Shown piece after piece: positions 26,202 to 35,054 of a DNA stretch of 64,000 nt. The DNA lies in contig WRAV01000006.1 in the NCBI GenBank assembly GCA_009780025.1, positions 1 to 64,000 on the forward strand, in the 5' to 3' direction. Position numbers and translations under genes: made by a program. The notes under the pieces are model-generated. The model was not told where the DNA came from. It worked only from the letters and a program-made list of their open reading frames with translations, and did not search any database. Source of the stretch: Oscillospiraceae bacterium. GTDB lineage: Bacteria > Bacillota > Clostridia > Oscillospirales > Ruminococcaceae. The stretch's first letter is position 1. Each line of letters begins with the position of its first letter.

Positions 26202-27608
26202 TTATTTGTTATCGATAAGCCTTCCCATAAGCACGCCCATTGCCGAAGCCATCATCAGCCCACGGGTCCAGCCGCTGCTGTCGCCGATGCAGTACAGCCC
26301 GCTCACGCTGGTTCGCAGTTGGGCGTCCAGCTCAACACAATTGCTGTAGAACTTAAGCTCAGGCGAATAGAGCAGTGTTTCAGTGCTCGCAAAACCGGGA
26401 ACGACGTGGTCGACCGCCTTCATAAACTCGATAATGCTTACCATAGCGCGGTAAGGCATTGCCGAAGTAATGTCGCCCGCCACCGCATCAACCAGTGTGG
26501 GCTGAACATTCGATTGGGCAAGCTCGTCCTGCCAGGTGCGTTTGCCGCCCAAAATATCGCCGTAGCGCTGGACTAAAATCCGCCCGCCACCAAGCATATT
26601 TGTTAGCTCACCAACCTTTTGCGCATAGGCAATCGGCTGGTTGAACGGATGTATAAAGTTGTGTGAGCAAAGTATCGCCAAGTTGGTGTTCCCAGACTTG
26701 CGCTCTTTGTAGGAGTGACCGTTGACCACAGCGAGATCATTGTCGTAGTTTTCCTGGCTGACAAAGCCGCCGGGGTTTTGGCAAAATGTGCGCACCATGT
26801 TCCTAAACGGCGGCGGAAAACCGATCAGCTTGGATTCGTACAGCACGTTGTTGACTTCCTCAATAACCTCGTTGCGTACTTCTACCCGTACACCTATATC
26901 CACCATCCCGGGCTTGTGGGCAATAGAGTGCTCGCTGCACAACCGCTCCAGCCAATCCGCGCCTCTGCGCCCGGTCGCCACTACGGTTTGTCCGGCCAAC
27001 ACCCGATTTGGCTCACCGCCCTTTGCCGGCGAGAGAATCGCGCCCTTGCAGACGCCGCCCTCAATGATTAAGTTATCGCAGATGCTGCCCAATAGCAGCT
27101 CTACACCGTTTTGCGCAAGGTGCTCTTGGATTCTGCCGTATATTTCCTGCGCTTTCTCGGTACCCAGGTGTCGGATAGGACAGTCAACCAGCTTTAACCC
27201 GGCTTGAATTGCCCGTTTGCGTATCTCCTTGACTTTCTCACTGTTGCCAAGCCCCTCGACTGCGTCGCCGGCGCCAAACTCGAGATAGATGCCGTCTGTG
27301 TAGCCTATAAGTTCCTGCGCAACGTCGGTGCCGATAAGCTCGGGCAAGTTGCCGCCGACTTCGTAATTGAGCGAGAGCTTGCCGTCCGAAAACGCGCCCG
27401 CGCCCGAAAACCCGGTGGTGATATGGCAATACGGCTTGCAGTTCACGCAAGCCTTTGTCTTGCCCTTGGGGCAGTGCCTGCGCTCAATCGCGCTCCCCTT
27501 TTCGACTATAGCTATCCGCAAATTTTTGCCGCGGCGCAACAGCTCAAGCGCTGTAAAGATTCCCGAAGGCCCTGCTCCTATGATAAGTACATCGTAGTTA
27601 TTGCTCAT
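26202..27608 (-). CDS. FAD-dependent dehydrogenase (COG2509-like)
   Basis: An N-terminal dinucleotide-binding motif (VLIIGAGPSGIFTALELL) is followed by a cysteine-rich stretch (CPKGKTKACVNCKPYCH) and GFSGAGAFSDGKL. This order is seen in the uncharacterised FAD-dependent dehydrogenase family. A C-terminal FAD phrase reads GLYCIGDSSGWTRGLMMA. Length (468 aa) is normal. Substrate is unknown; the cysteines may bind a metal or iron-sulfur cluster. ATG 27608 is chosen; the upstream start at 27626 lacks a ribosome site. It is first in an operon with xpt. Confidence 0.82.
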   Translation of the reverse strand: MSNNYDVLIIGAGPSGIFTALELLRRGKNLRIAIVEKGSAIERRHCPKGKTKACVNCKPYCHITTGFSGAGAFSDGKLSLNYEVGGNLPELIGTDVAQELIGYTDGIYLEFGAGDAVEGLGNSEKVKEIRKRAIQAGLKLVDCPIRHLGTEKAQEIYGRIQEHLAQNGVELLLGSICDNLIIEGGVCKGAILSPAKGGEPNRVLAGQTVVATGRRGADWLERLCSEHSIAHKPGMVDIGVRVEVRNEVIEEVNNVLYESKLIGFPPPFRNMVRTFCQNPGGFVSQENYDNDLAVVNGHSYKERKSGNTNLAILCSHNFIHPFNQPIAYAQKVGELTNMLGGGRILVQRYGDILGGKRTWQDELAQSNVQPTLVDAVAGDITSAMPYRAMVSIIEFMKAVDHVVPGFASTETLLYSPELKFYSNCVELDAQLRTSVSGLYCIGDSSGWTRGLMMASAMGVLMGRLIDNK

Positions 27609-27700
27609 TGTGTTGCCTCGTTTCAAGGTTACCTTTTCGTACCTATGTTAAACCACTTGTAAAGTCGCACGTTTGTCTGGCTGTTCTACAACTTGTGATA

Positions 27701-27729
27701 AATATATCACCATATTCGACAGCAGTCAA
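27701..27729 (-). promoter_or_regulatory. Promoter of the flavoprotein-xpt operon
   Basis: On the minus strand: TTGACT, 17-bp spacer, TATATT, about 95 bp upstream of the start. A short ATATGGTGATA/TATCAC hairpin overlaps the -10 region. Confidence 0.6.
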
Positions 27730-27747
27730 GTGTATAGGCGTCAAACA

Positions 27748-27775
27748 GCCCTCCACTTGTGCAAGCGGAGGGCTT
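27748..27775. terminator. Hairpin terminator after the copper-amine-oxidase-like gene
   Basis: agccctcc pairs with ggagggct, with an inner cttg/caag pairing. The U-run on the minus strand is weak. Confidence 0.55.
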
Positions 27776-27790
27776 TATTTGATACATACT

Positions 27791-28636
27791 TTACATCATG
27801 TCGCTATACGTTTCAATCACGACTTGGGCCTCGAACACATAGGCTGTCTGCCCAAGAACATTGCGGAAGAAGTCAAGCGGAACAAATGTTACATCATCCA
27901 CAAGAATAGGTGCGACCGAAAGCTCAATAGGCGCCATTCTACCGACATGTGCTTCGGTGTTGTTAATCCAAAGGTGTATCCCCATGCCAAGCTGAATACT
28001 TTGCAGCTCATCGTTCCAGCTAACATCATAGCCCAAAGCTTCCGCAACTACATTAAGCGGAACCATAACTACTTCGCCGTTTTCTGCCTCATACCAAAAC
28101 GGAAGGGGTGCGCCTTCGAGAATCTCGTTATTGACCACAATTTCGCCATTGAGTGCAATCGCGTCTATCTCTTCGAAATCAATTTCTCCGGGTAGTGTCT
28201 GAATGCCAACGTAACCATTTTCCGGTTCTACCCCTTCTGGCAGTGTCGCGAATGTCTCAAATAAAACTGTGATGCTTGCGGGTTCTGTTTGTCCGATTCC
28301 TTCAAAAATCACGCGGAGACTTCTACCGTCAAGGACTTCTGCGAGTGTGCGTCCGAACAGCACTTCGCGTACATTTTGCGTCAAGCCTTCGCACTCATCA
28401 CTCAGAGGCACGTAATCCTCGAAGTAGACCGAGGTGCTTTCGGTAATGTAAATCACAAATTCGCCATCTTCGCTTATCATTGAGAATTCATTGCCCTCAT
28501 ACGACTCTACGACAAAGAACCGATCTGTCACACTAACGACATCCTCTTGTGCTGAGGAGTTTAGCGCAGACACGCCAATCGCGCTTAGAGCTATGACCAC
28601 TACTACCAAAATAGCAATAACTGCTTTTCTTTTCAC
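27791..28636 (-). CDS. Secreted protein with copper amine oxidase N-terminal-like domain
   Basis: A signal peptide (residues about 1-29, VIAILVVVVIALSAIGVSAL) is followed by a beta-rich region. Near residues 185-275 lies the Cu_amine_oxidN1-type stalk domain, recognised by VMVPLNVVAEALGYDVSWNDE and VTFVPLDFFRNVLG. In Clostridia this domain occurs in secreted, cell-surface or matrix proteins and does not imply oxidase activity. It is monocistronic, with a hairpin after it. Role unknown. Confidence 0.8.
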   Translation of the reverse strand: MKRKAVIAILVVVVIALSAIGVSALNSSAQEDVVSVTDRFFVVESYEGNEFSMISEDGEFVIYITESTSVYFEDYVPLSDECEGLTQNVREVLFGRTLAEVLDGRSLRVIFEGIGQTEPASITVLFETFATLPEGVEPENGYVGIQTLPGEIDFEEIDAIALNGEIVVNNEILEGAPLPFWYEAENGEVVMVPLNVVAEALGYDVSWNDELQSIQLGMGIHLWINNTEAHVGRMAPIELSVAPILVDDVTFVPLDFFRNVLGQTAYVFEAQVVIETYSDMM

Positions 28637-28784
28637 TTTAAAACCCTACTTTCTATTTGATTATATTAAGATCGCGTTGTTGTTCTTTCTGGTCTTTTCG
28701 CGTCTATATAGTGTAACCTACTTGCACAGACCAACATTACAACTGGTAGTAAATATATTTACCACAACATGCAAAATGCAACCT

Positions 28785-28822
28785 AAAAAGATAACCACTT
28801 CCACCTTGGAAGCGGTTATCTT
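28785..28822 (-). terminator. Terminator of the minus-strand amino-acid permease gene
   Basis: Read on the minus strand, agataaccgcttcc pairs with ggaagtggttatct (one G-U pair) around a 5-base loop, followed by TTTTT. Confidence 0.8.
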
Positions 28823-28835
28823 ATAAAGTGAAACC

Positions 28836-30200
28836 CTATTTTGCGGACCCCTTATAAAACAGAGCCCCAATAAACATGATGGCAAGGAAAATTAAGAAGA
28901 ACCATACAAATCGCATTCCCTGCGTGCTAATCGCGGCGTAGATGAGAAAGATAGCGCCCGCCATCGCGATAACCGGAGCGATAAATCGGTTGAACGCGCC
29001 CAGCGTTTTCTCTTTCACCATAATCATAATAAAGAGCGGAATCAAAAAGCCTTGGAAGAGGATTGGCATTAGACCGGGCACGTCAAAGGGAAGCGGCTGG
29101 CCGGGGACAAGTTCGCCAAACCAGCCGGCGCGGTTTCCGGCAAACACAAGCATCCAGCACGCGGTCACAAATAAGAATAAAGAGGCGGAGTTATTCGGAA
29201 CGTTTGTTGTTTTGTCTACTTGAGAAATCAGCCCTGGCTTTACACCGCAGCCCCTGATAGACAACGCATAGAAAGACCGCTGCCCGCTCATTACCAGGCC
29301 ATTGAGCGTGCCCAGGCAGGAGATTACTATAAACACAAATAGCGCTGTCCCACCAGCTTCGCTGAACACATTGACAAAGGCACCCCGCACACCTGCACCA
29401 TCCGAGAGAACCTCAACAGGCGCCGCACTAAAAATACCGACGAAGTAGAGTGTATATATCGTCATAATCACAATCAAACCGCCCACCAAGGCGATGGGAA
29501 GATTCCGCTTGGAATCCTTGATTTCTGAGTTCAGCGCCAAAACGCCCTCCCAGCCCACATAGGCAAATACAGTGGCAACAAGGGCCGATAGAAACGGGTT
29601 GGCCACAACATTGCCCACATAATCGGAATGTAGGTTCGCCACAGCTGTCCCGTTTGCAAGCCCGACAATAGTTCCTATAATACCCATTGCAAGCAAGGGG
29701 ACGATCTTGATAAATGTGGCCGACACCTGCACCTTACCCGAAAGCTTCTGCGCGAGTGAGTTGACCGCGTAGGTCATAACCAGGTAGAATAGCGCAATTG
29801 AGTAAGTCTGCCCGCTGAAGAAAGAGTCGGTTTCCCAGCCGAATAAGACGACTGTAAATCGCGCTGAAATCCAAGCGAGAATTCCAGAGAGACCCGGGAG
29901 GAACATGGTAGCCATAAACCAGCCGAAGAAATAGCCATAGCGCTCGCCCAACAAGGCTTCACCATAGTCAACAAGTCCGCCGACGCGTTCATGCCGCGTT
30001 GCGAGTACGCCGAAGACATAAGTGGCCGACAAAGTTATAAATCCGCCAATAAGCCAAGCTGCAACACCAATCCACATTCTGCCACCGGTGTAGCCGATAA
30101 TTGCCTCGTTACGAAAGAAAATACCGGAACCAATTACGGTTCCAACCACCATACACATTGCCGTAAGAGGCCCATACTTTCGTGTTAATTGATTTTCCAT
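28836..30200 (-). CDS. APC-family amino acid permease
   Basis: A protein of about 454 residues with 12 hydrophobic helices. The N-terminal signature GPLTAMCMVVGTVIGSGIFF is the helix-1 G-S/G-G motif that binds the amino acid backbone in APC transporters. GWEGVLALNSEIKDSKRNLP is the typical loop after helix 6. Substrate is not predictable. ATG 30200 (MENQLTRKYG) is chosen; GTG 30212 and ATG 30209 are too close to the GGGGAG site. It is monocistronic, with its own promoter and terminator. Confidence 0.9.
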   Translation of the reverse strand: MENQLTRKYGPLTAMCMVVGTVIGSGIFFRNEAIIGYTGGRMWIGVAAWLIGGFITLSATYVFGVLATRHERVGGLVDYGEALLGERYGYFFGWFMATMFLPGLSGILAWISARFTVVLFGWETDSFFSGQTYSIALFYLVMTYAVNSLAQKLSGKVQVSATFIKIVPLLAMGIIGTIVGLANGTAVANLHSDYVGNVVANPFLSALVATVFAYVGWEGVLALNSEIKDSKRNLPIALVGGLIVIMTIYTLYFVGIFSAAPVEVLSDGAGVRGAFVNVFSEAGGTALFVFIVISCLGTLNGLVMSGQRSFYALSIRGCGVKPGLISQVDKTTNVPNNSASLFLFVTACWMLVFAGNRAGWFGELVPGQPLPFDVPGLMPILFQGFLIPLFIMIMVKEKTLGAFNRFIAPVIAMAGAIFLIYAAISTQGMRFVWFFLIFLAIMFIGALFYKGSAK

Positions 30201-30233
30201 AATATACATCACTCCCCATAGTCACAGTTTATC

Positions 30234-30262
30234 ATGATACGACAATAAGTGCGCTTTGTCAA
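30234..30262 (-). promoter_or_regulatory. Promoter of the minus-strand amino-acid permease
   Basis: On the minus strand: TTGACA, 17-bp spacer, TATCAT, about 35 bp before the start codon. Confidence 0.6.
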
Positions 30263-30303
30263 ATGAGGGCAGAAAGAGAGGCGTGGACAAACGCGTTGAT
30301 GAC

Positions 30304-30396
30304 TGTAGGGGCGAACTGTGTTCGCCCGCGATTGCCATCGCGCTCCGGCGGGCGACGCCGGTCTTTGCGACTTTAGTTGCACAGTTCGCCCCTACA
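30304..30396. repeat. MITE-like nested inverted repeat
   Basis: Perfect 17-bp terminal arms (tgtaggggcgaactgtg / cacagttcgcccctaca) enclose a GC-rich interior with a further gcccgc/gcgggc pairing. No open frame and no clear target-site duplication are visible. The length (93 bp) and terminal symmetry resemble small palindromic mobile repeats. Confidence 0.75.
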
Positions 30397-30476
30397 CGGA
30401 TAAACAACGCTGTTTATCCACTCCCCAGAAAGAGCCGCAACTGCACAGCGCAACCCGAGAACATTAAAGCATTTTG

Positions 30477-30485
30477 TGTTATAAT
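30477..30485 (+). promoter_or_regulatory. Extended -10 promoter of the RpiR-family gene
   Basis: TGTTATAAT matches the extended -10 form (TGn plus TATAAT). No good -35 is visible. It is about 48 bp before the TTG start. Confidence 0.45.
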
Positions 30486-30532
30486 ATACCAAACAAGCTC
30501 AAGCAACCGCACACCAAGGGAGGAACCCAGAT

Positions 30533-31315
30533 TTGTCTATAGACTTTTACGACGCGACCAGTGAGGCCATACACGACCTAAACCAAACCGAACGTCAACT
30601 CTTTGACTATGTAATCAAGAACATAGAGATCGTCAAATATATGAGCATACAAAAATTTGCGGCGGAGCGCTTTTTGTCCACAACCACGATTTTCCGCTTC
30701 ACGCAGAAGCTTGGATTTTCCGGCTACTCGGATTTCATAAACAGCCTGCTGGTCACCTCACACAGCCGCCAGGATACCGTCATGCCGGACATTGTCGTTG
30801 GGCGCGGGTACAGCGAGGAGTATTTGCGCAACGCCATGGAAGCGGTGCGCGTTATGTCCCCCAAGCAAGTAGAGGAGGTCGTGTCGCGCCTGGCTGACAA
30901 ACCCAGCATCTACATCCTAACCGACGACAACAGCCACACACTTGGGCAGTACTGCGAGCGGCTGTTTATCGGCCTCGGGTTCCACGCCTACTTCCCCGAG
31001 ACAGCATATCAAATGCAAAATCTTGTCAACCGCATCCGGGGGAAGGATATGATTCTAGCCCTGTCGTATTCGGGGCGAGACACGTCACTCATCGACTTTA
31101 TCGAGCGGGTGTTCCTAGCTGAACGCCCTTATTTGCTGTCGGTCACGCGGGCGGACAACAACGCCCTGGAAAGCCTATCCGACGCCAACTTCTATGTCTT
31201 TGCCGACAAAATCCTTGTCCCCGGCATGGATTTAACTTCCGGCGTCACCATGCTTATGATAGTTGAACTGCTGATTTACGAGTACATAGCCGCCTCAAAG
31301 TCATCGCCCGAGTAA
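30533..31315 (+). CDS. MurR/RpiR-family transcriptional regulator
   Basis: An N-terminal helix-turn-helix of the RpiR type (LFDYVIKNIEIVKYMSIQKFA, STTTIFRFTQKLGFSGYSDF) is followed by a SIS-like sugar-phosphate-binding domain (GKDMILALSYSGRDTSLIDF). Length (260 aa) is slightly short but complete. The start is TTG, 9 bases after GGGAGG. RpiR proteins usually sense phosphosugars; this one is followed by an amino-acid permease and an AT-rich spacer with repeated ATATTAC motifs, so it probably controls that permease. Confidence 0.85.
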   Translation: MSIDFYDATSEAIHDLNQTERQLFDYVIKNIEIVKYMSIQKFAAERFLSTTTIFRFTQKLGFSGYSDFINSLLVTSHSRQDTVMPDIVVGRGYSEEYLRNAMEAVRVMSPKQVEEVVSRLADKPSIYILTDDNSHTLGQYCERLFIGLGFHAYFPETAYQMQNLVNRIRGKDMILALSYSGRDTSLIDFIERVFLAERPYLLSVTRADNNALESLSDANFYVFADKILVPGMDLTSGVTMLMIVELLIYEYIAASKSSPE

Positions 31316-31447
31316 CAATATTACCCAAAATGTAAAATATTACTTACTTCGGACTATCCATACAACATGCACAAAAGCCCTTTCTTTTGGATGGTAATAT
31401 CGCTATACTGTACTCATGTCGCACATACAATAGAGAGGGTTTTTACT

Positions 31448-32899
31448 ATGCCAGCAAAGAAAATGCAAGTTAAGCAAATGCACCAGGAGAAAATGAAGGT
31501 AAAGAGATTTAAACTGTTCGACGCGGTTTTGGCCGCTGTCTGTGTAATTTTGGTTGTGGAATCCGCGGCGCCGACAGCCGCTATTGGCAACAGCCAATAT
31601 TTTTGGTGGGCGTTCATGTTTATCGCGTTCTTTATACCCTACGGGTTTGTAACAGCCGAGCTCGGCGCTGCCTATCGTGACAAAGGCGGGCTTTTCGATT
31701 GGGTAAAGCGCGCGTTCGGGCGCAGCTGGGGCAGCCGGGTATCGTGGTACTATTGGATCCAGTTTGTGTTCTGGCTTGCGTCTCTGGCGGTACTGTTCAC
31801 CGAAGTGCTGGGGCAGATTACCGGCACAACCATTCCCGTTTGGACGGCGGTCTTGATTCAGCTGGCTTTGATTTGCGTTATGTGCATCGGAAGCCTTGCG
31901 CCGATTTCAGTCAACAAGTGGCTTATTAACCTAGGTACATACGCAAAAGTCCTGCTGATGGTGGCCCTCGGGTTATTTGGTCTCTACTGCGGAATTACCT
32001 TTGGCTTTGCCAATCCGGTGACATCCGCGGGGGATTTGCTGCCGAGTATTGCGGGTATTTCGTTCATCGCCGTTATTATCTTCAACTTCAAAGGATTTGA
32101 AGTAGTTGCCGCGTTCACCGGGGATATGGAAAACCCCAAGAAACAAATTCCGAAGGCGCTTCTTTTGGGCGGTATATTAATTTCGTTTTTCTACATCTTC
32201 GCGGCGTTTGGAATAAGCGCGGCTATACCCGTGGCGGAACTGACCACATACGGTGGGCTGGTAGAGAGCTTCATACACTTCTTCATCGCACTTGGGCTGC
32301 CCGGGCACATTTTGGTTCCGATTGTCGGTATCCTGTTCCTTTTCACTCTGTTCATTAATGTGTTGTCTTGGGCTTTGGGCGTAAACTATGTAGCTTCCCA
32401 CGCGGCTGAACAGGGCGCTATGCCCGCCATCTTCGGCAAGCGCAATAAGGACGGGGCACCGCTGGGGGCGTCTGTTCTCAACGGCGTGGTAGCCGGAATA
32501 ATGGTGATTGCGGTGCCCTTCATTCCCAACCCGGATATCTTTTGGGGGTTCTTCGCGCTCCAGATCATCACCCTAATTTTGGCGTATATGTTTATGTTCC
32601 CCGCATTCAAGAAGCTGCGCCGTATCGATCCCAATACCGAGCGCCCATTCAAAGCGCCGGGCGGGCGGGTAATGCTGAACCTAATCACCTATGTGCCACT
32701 TGCCATGCTTACTCTTTCCGCCATATTTTCAATGGTCTACCCTCTGTACGATGGTAGTTGGTATTTTGACACCATGCTGGTGGCCGGAACAGTCGTAGCA
32801 ATTGTAGTTGGAGAAATCATCGTGTTTACGACAGGGCGAAAAGCACAGCGGACACCGCAGGTAAAGGAAGGGTGCCGCGATTTAATCGCAAACAAATAG
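31448..32899 (+). CDS. APC-family amino acid permease
   Basis: A 483-aa permease from ATG 31448 (MPAKKMQVKQ); the track's longer N-terminus lacks a ribosome site. Twelve hydrophobic helices are visible. FNFKGFEVVAAFTGDMENPK is the helix-6/loop signature, and an acidic residue follows helix 2 (GFVTAELGAAYRDKGGLFDW). The pattern is closest to the glutamate/GABA-antiporter-type branch. It lies downstream of the RpiR gene. Its N-terminus is rich in Lys/Met/Gln and probably cytosolic. Confidence 0.88.
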   Translation: MPAKKMQVKQMHQEKMKVKRFKLFDAVLAAVCVILVVESAAPTAAIGNSQYFWWAFMFIAFFIPYGFVTAELGAAYRDKGGLFDWVKRAFGRSWGSRVSWYYWIQFVFWLASLAVLFTEVLGQITGTTIPVWTAVLIQLALICVMCIGSLAPISVNKWLINLGTYAKVLLMVALGLFGLYCGITFGFANPVTSAGDLLPSIAGISFIAVIIFNFKGFEVVAAFTGDMENPKKQIPKALLLGGILISFFYIFAAFGISAAIPVAELTTYGGLVESFIHFFIALGLPGHILVPIVGILFLFTLFINVLSWALGVNYVASHAAEQGAMPAIFGKRNKDGAPLGASVLNGVVAGIMVIAVPFIPNPDIFWGFFALQIITLILAYMFMFPAFKKLRRIDPNTERPFKAPGGRVMLNLITYVPLAMLTLSAIFSMVYPLYDGSWYFDTMLVAGTVVAIVVGEIIVFTTGRKAQRTPQVKEGCRDLIANK

Positions 32900-32918
32900 T
32901 CTGTCGGGATTAACTTTA

Positions 32919-32927
32919 TGGTATAAT
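32919..32927 (+). promoter_or_regulatory. Extended -10 promoter upstream of the CPBP-like gene
   Basis: TGGTATAAT matches the extended -10 form. It is followed by a hairpin and lies about 80 bp upstream of the GTG start. Confidence 0.4.
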
Positions 32928-32932
32928 TATTG

Positions 32933-32973
32933 AAAGCGGCTCGCTATTCATTTAATGTGTTGGCGAGCGCTTT
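32933..32973 (+). terminator. Hairpin between permease and CPBP-like gene
   Basis: aaagc-gctcgc pairs with gcgagc-gcttt with one bulged base and an 18-base loop. The U-run is poor. It may end the permease transcript or form the leader of the next one. Confidence 0.4.
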
Positions 32974-33006
32974 GTCTTGATAAATTCTTAAAGCAGGGGA
33001 AATTTT

Positions 33007-33801
33007 GTGGATTCACTATACAACCAAGAGGTATCGAAGTGCGGCAAAAAGGACGCCATAATAGCACTTGGATTTTTTGCGTATTTTATGATACGAAACT
33101 TTGCAATTCACATAATCTATTCACAATTTAATATCCCTGCCGAGGTGTGGCCGATAGCACATATTGTTATTGCCGTTGTTGATACTTTAATCGTGTTTGC
33201 AATTATTAAAATAAGAAAGCAAAACCTCGCTTCAATAGGGCTACACAAGAAAAATATTTGGGCGGCACTTGGGCTTGGGCTTTTGTTTGTCCCAATTTTC
33301 ATACTTCAGAGGATTGTGCAAGGGAGCATAGTCGGGTGGGAGTTATATTCTTTTGGTTCGTTCATGCTTAGCTTAATGACTGTAACGCTTTTTGCTGTAA
33401 GAGAGGATATAAATTTTGTTGGTTTTATTCAGACCAGATTGCATGGACTCGTAAAAAATGATTTTTGGGCGGTAAACTTAGGGGCGGCATTGTTTACGCT
33501 GGCACATGTTCCGGCGCGATTCGCACATGACATATCTATGGGAGTTCCAAACTATATCTTGTTATTGGCGAACTGGTTTTTTATGCATCGTGCGTTTGTT
33601 ATGCTTTTCAAAAGACAATTTTCTCTTGTTCCTGTTTTCATAATGCATATAGCCTCAAACTTTCCAAGACTCTGGCAAGGTGATGGAGTAACTGGTTGGT
33701 GGTGGACTGCAATTCCAACTGCCGTATTTGTATTGGCTGTGGAGATTTGGTATTGGAGATGGAGTGAGCGCCGCACCGATAAAGTTAGTAAACAAACGTA
33801 A
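33007..33801 (+). CDS. CPBP-like membrane protein with degenerate first motif
   Basis: A 264-aa protein with about eight hydrophobic helices. CAAX-protease/bacteriocin-processing (CPBP) landmarks are partly present. Motif 2 reads LFTLAHVP and motif 3 reads MHIASN (HxxxN). Motif 1, normally EExxxR, reads REDINFVGFIQ: the second Glu is Asp and the Arg is missing. Peptidase activity is therefore doubtful, or the acidic pair is substituted conservatively. The start is GTG. It is AT-richer than its neighbours. Family placement is by motif only. Confidence 0.6.
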   Translation: MDSLYNQEVSKCGKKDAIIALGFFAYFMIRNFAIHIIYSQFNIPAEVWPIAHIVIAVVDTLIVFAIIKIRKQNLASIGLHKKNIWAALGLGLLFVPIFILQRIVQGSIVGWELYSFGSFMLSLMTVTLFAVREDINFVGFIQTRLHGLVKNDFWAVNLGAALFTLAHVPARFAHDISMGVPNYILLLANWFFMHRAFVMLFKRQFSLVPVFIMHIASNFPRLWQGDGVTGWWWTAIPTAVFVLAVEIWYWRWSERRTDKVSKQT

Positions 33802-33866
33802 ACTTACTTGGCGCAATGGGGCAGCAATGTGCGGCATAACTGATAAGCACCATCCTCAACGACACA

Positions 33867-33906
33867 CAAGCCAAACGGGCACTTCGAAAAGCGCCCGTTT
33901 GGCTTG
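33867..33906. terminator. Strong hairpin after the CPBP-like gene
   Basis: A 14-bp perfect stem (caagccaaacgggc / gcccgtttggcttg) with a 12-base loop and no U-run on either side. It is probably a transcript end or stabiliser. Confidence 0.6.
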
Positions 33907-33945
33907 ATATTCCGTAGTTTCTCCAACGTGTACAGCCTATCACAC

Positions 33946-33974
33946 TTGCTTTTTAGCAGAGATAAAAGTAAAAT
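33946..33974 (+). promoter_or_regulatory. Promoter of the HpaI-type aldolase gene
   Basis: TTGCTT, 17-bp spacer, TAAAAT, about 54 bp before the start codon. Confidence 0.5.
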
Positions 33975-34027
33975 AGAACCAGCACCCCACTCTCAAATAA
34001 AAAAATCTTACTACCTAGGAGATGAAC

Positions 34028-34807
34028 ATGAAAAACCAGCTGAAAACCAAACTGCAAAGCGGGAAAAAAGTTGTTGGCACAATGCAACAGATCGCAAGCG
34101 TTGCAATAGCCGAATGCCTGGGCATCTCGGGACTTGATTTTTTTGTCGCCGATATGGAGCACGCACCGTTTGACGCCGAGAGCTTACGCTCTGTCATCAT
34201 GGCGGCCGAGCTGCGCGGGACAACCCCGCTCTGCCGGATTAAAAATGTCACCAAAGATTATGTTCAGCAGGCGCTCGATATTGGCGCAATGGGCATTGTC
34301 GCGCCGGGCATCGAATCACCGGAAGAAGTGCGCGCACTTGTCCGGTACGCAAAGTATATCCCAGGCGGCAACCGGGGCTTTTGTTACACCCGCACATCGG
34401 CCTTTGGCTACGCCGACTTTGCCAAAACCCCTAACGAATACATAAAAGCCTGCAACGAGCAAACGCTTATCATCCCTCAATGCGAAACCAAACAGTGCGC
34501 CGAAAGCATCGAAGAAATTGTCGCTATCCCCGGCGTTGATGGCATATTTGTTGGGCCGTTTGACCTGTCCGTATCTCTGGGCTGCCCCGCCGACTTTGGC
34601 AATCCGGTTTATAAAGACGCCATCAAGCGCGCGCTGGAAGCCTGTGAAAGGACCGGAAAATTCGCGATTACCTTCGCGGTGGATGTGGCGAGCGCAAAAG
34701 CGTCTCTTGATGCAGGATTTTCCGGTGTCGCCATCGGCACTGATATTGATACTCTTATACGCGGCTACCGCAGCACTATAAACGAAGTGACAAAAGGCAT
34801 GCAGTAA
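34028..34807 (+). CDS. HpcH/HpaI-family aldolase
   Basis: A 259-aa TIM-barrel class II aldolase. Landmarks are FFVADMEHAPFD near the N-terminus, RIKNVTKDYVQQALDIGAMGIVAPGIESPEE, the metal-binding IIPQCETKQC, and GIFVGPFDLSVSLG. These enzymes cleave or form 2-oxo-4-hydroxy acids, releasing pyruvate. The substrate here is unknown. ATG 34028 is chosen (TAGGAG 6 bases upstream); ATG 34022 lies against that site. It is flanked by its own promoter and terminator. Confidence 0.9.
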   Translation: MKNQLKTKLQSGKKVVGTMQQIASVAIAECLGISGLDFFVADMEHAPFDAESLRSVIMAAELRGTTPLCRIKNVTKDYVQQALDIGAMGIVAPGIESPEEVRALVRYAKYIPGGNRGFCYTRTSAFGYADFAKTPNEYIKACNEQTLIIPQCETKQCAESIEEIVAIPGVDGIFVGPFDLSVSLGCPADFGNPVYKDAIKRALEACERTGKFAITFAVDVASAKASLDAGFSGVAIGTDIDTLIRGYRSTINEVTKGMQ

Positions 34808-34821
34808 GCACTAAACCTAAG

Positions 34822-34860
34822 GCCGCCTTTGCAACCAATGCAGAGGCGGCGTTTTATTTT
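34822..34860 (+). terminator. Terminator of the aldolase gene
   Basis: gccgcct pairs with aggcggc (inner tgca pairing), followed by gttttatttt. Confidence 0.85.
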
Positions 34861-34987
34861 CCTTTTATTTTACCTTTTCACAGCTGCCAGTTTACCTTTG
34901 CGGGTTATGCTGTGCATACTCATTCCACTTCAAAAGAAGCCCGCTTTTGAAGACGCGACAAAGAGCGTCGCTCACAGGGCGCGAGCT

Positions 34988-35018
34988 AACTTGAAAAACA
35001 GGGGCACCTTTTCAAGTT
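34988..35018. promoter_or_regulatory. Hairpin in the leader of the DUF4405-rnfCD operon
   Basis: A 10-bp perfect stem (aacttgaaaa / ttttcaagtt) with an 11-base loop, 36 bp before the start of the DUF4405 gene. It is possibly a 5'-leader structure. Confidence 0.4.
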
Positions 35019-35054
35019 GATTGACTATACAGAAAATTGAAAGGACGATGATTT

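Larger units (their letters stand above)
30201..30532. other. Intergenic region with promoters and a MITE-like repeat
   Basis: No gene is visible. The region holds the promoter of the minus-strand permease, a 93-bp nested inverted repeat, a second short hairpin (ggataaac/gtttatcc, 30398-30419) and the extended -10 promoter of the RpiR gene. Confidence 0.5.

Noticed and set aside
27620-27747. Possible purine riboswitch upstream of the flavoprotein-xpt operon
   Set aside because: The conserved loop sequences are not present; only a promoter and a small hairpin are visible.
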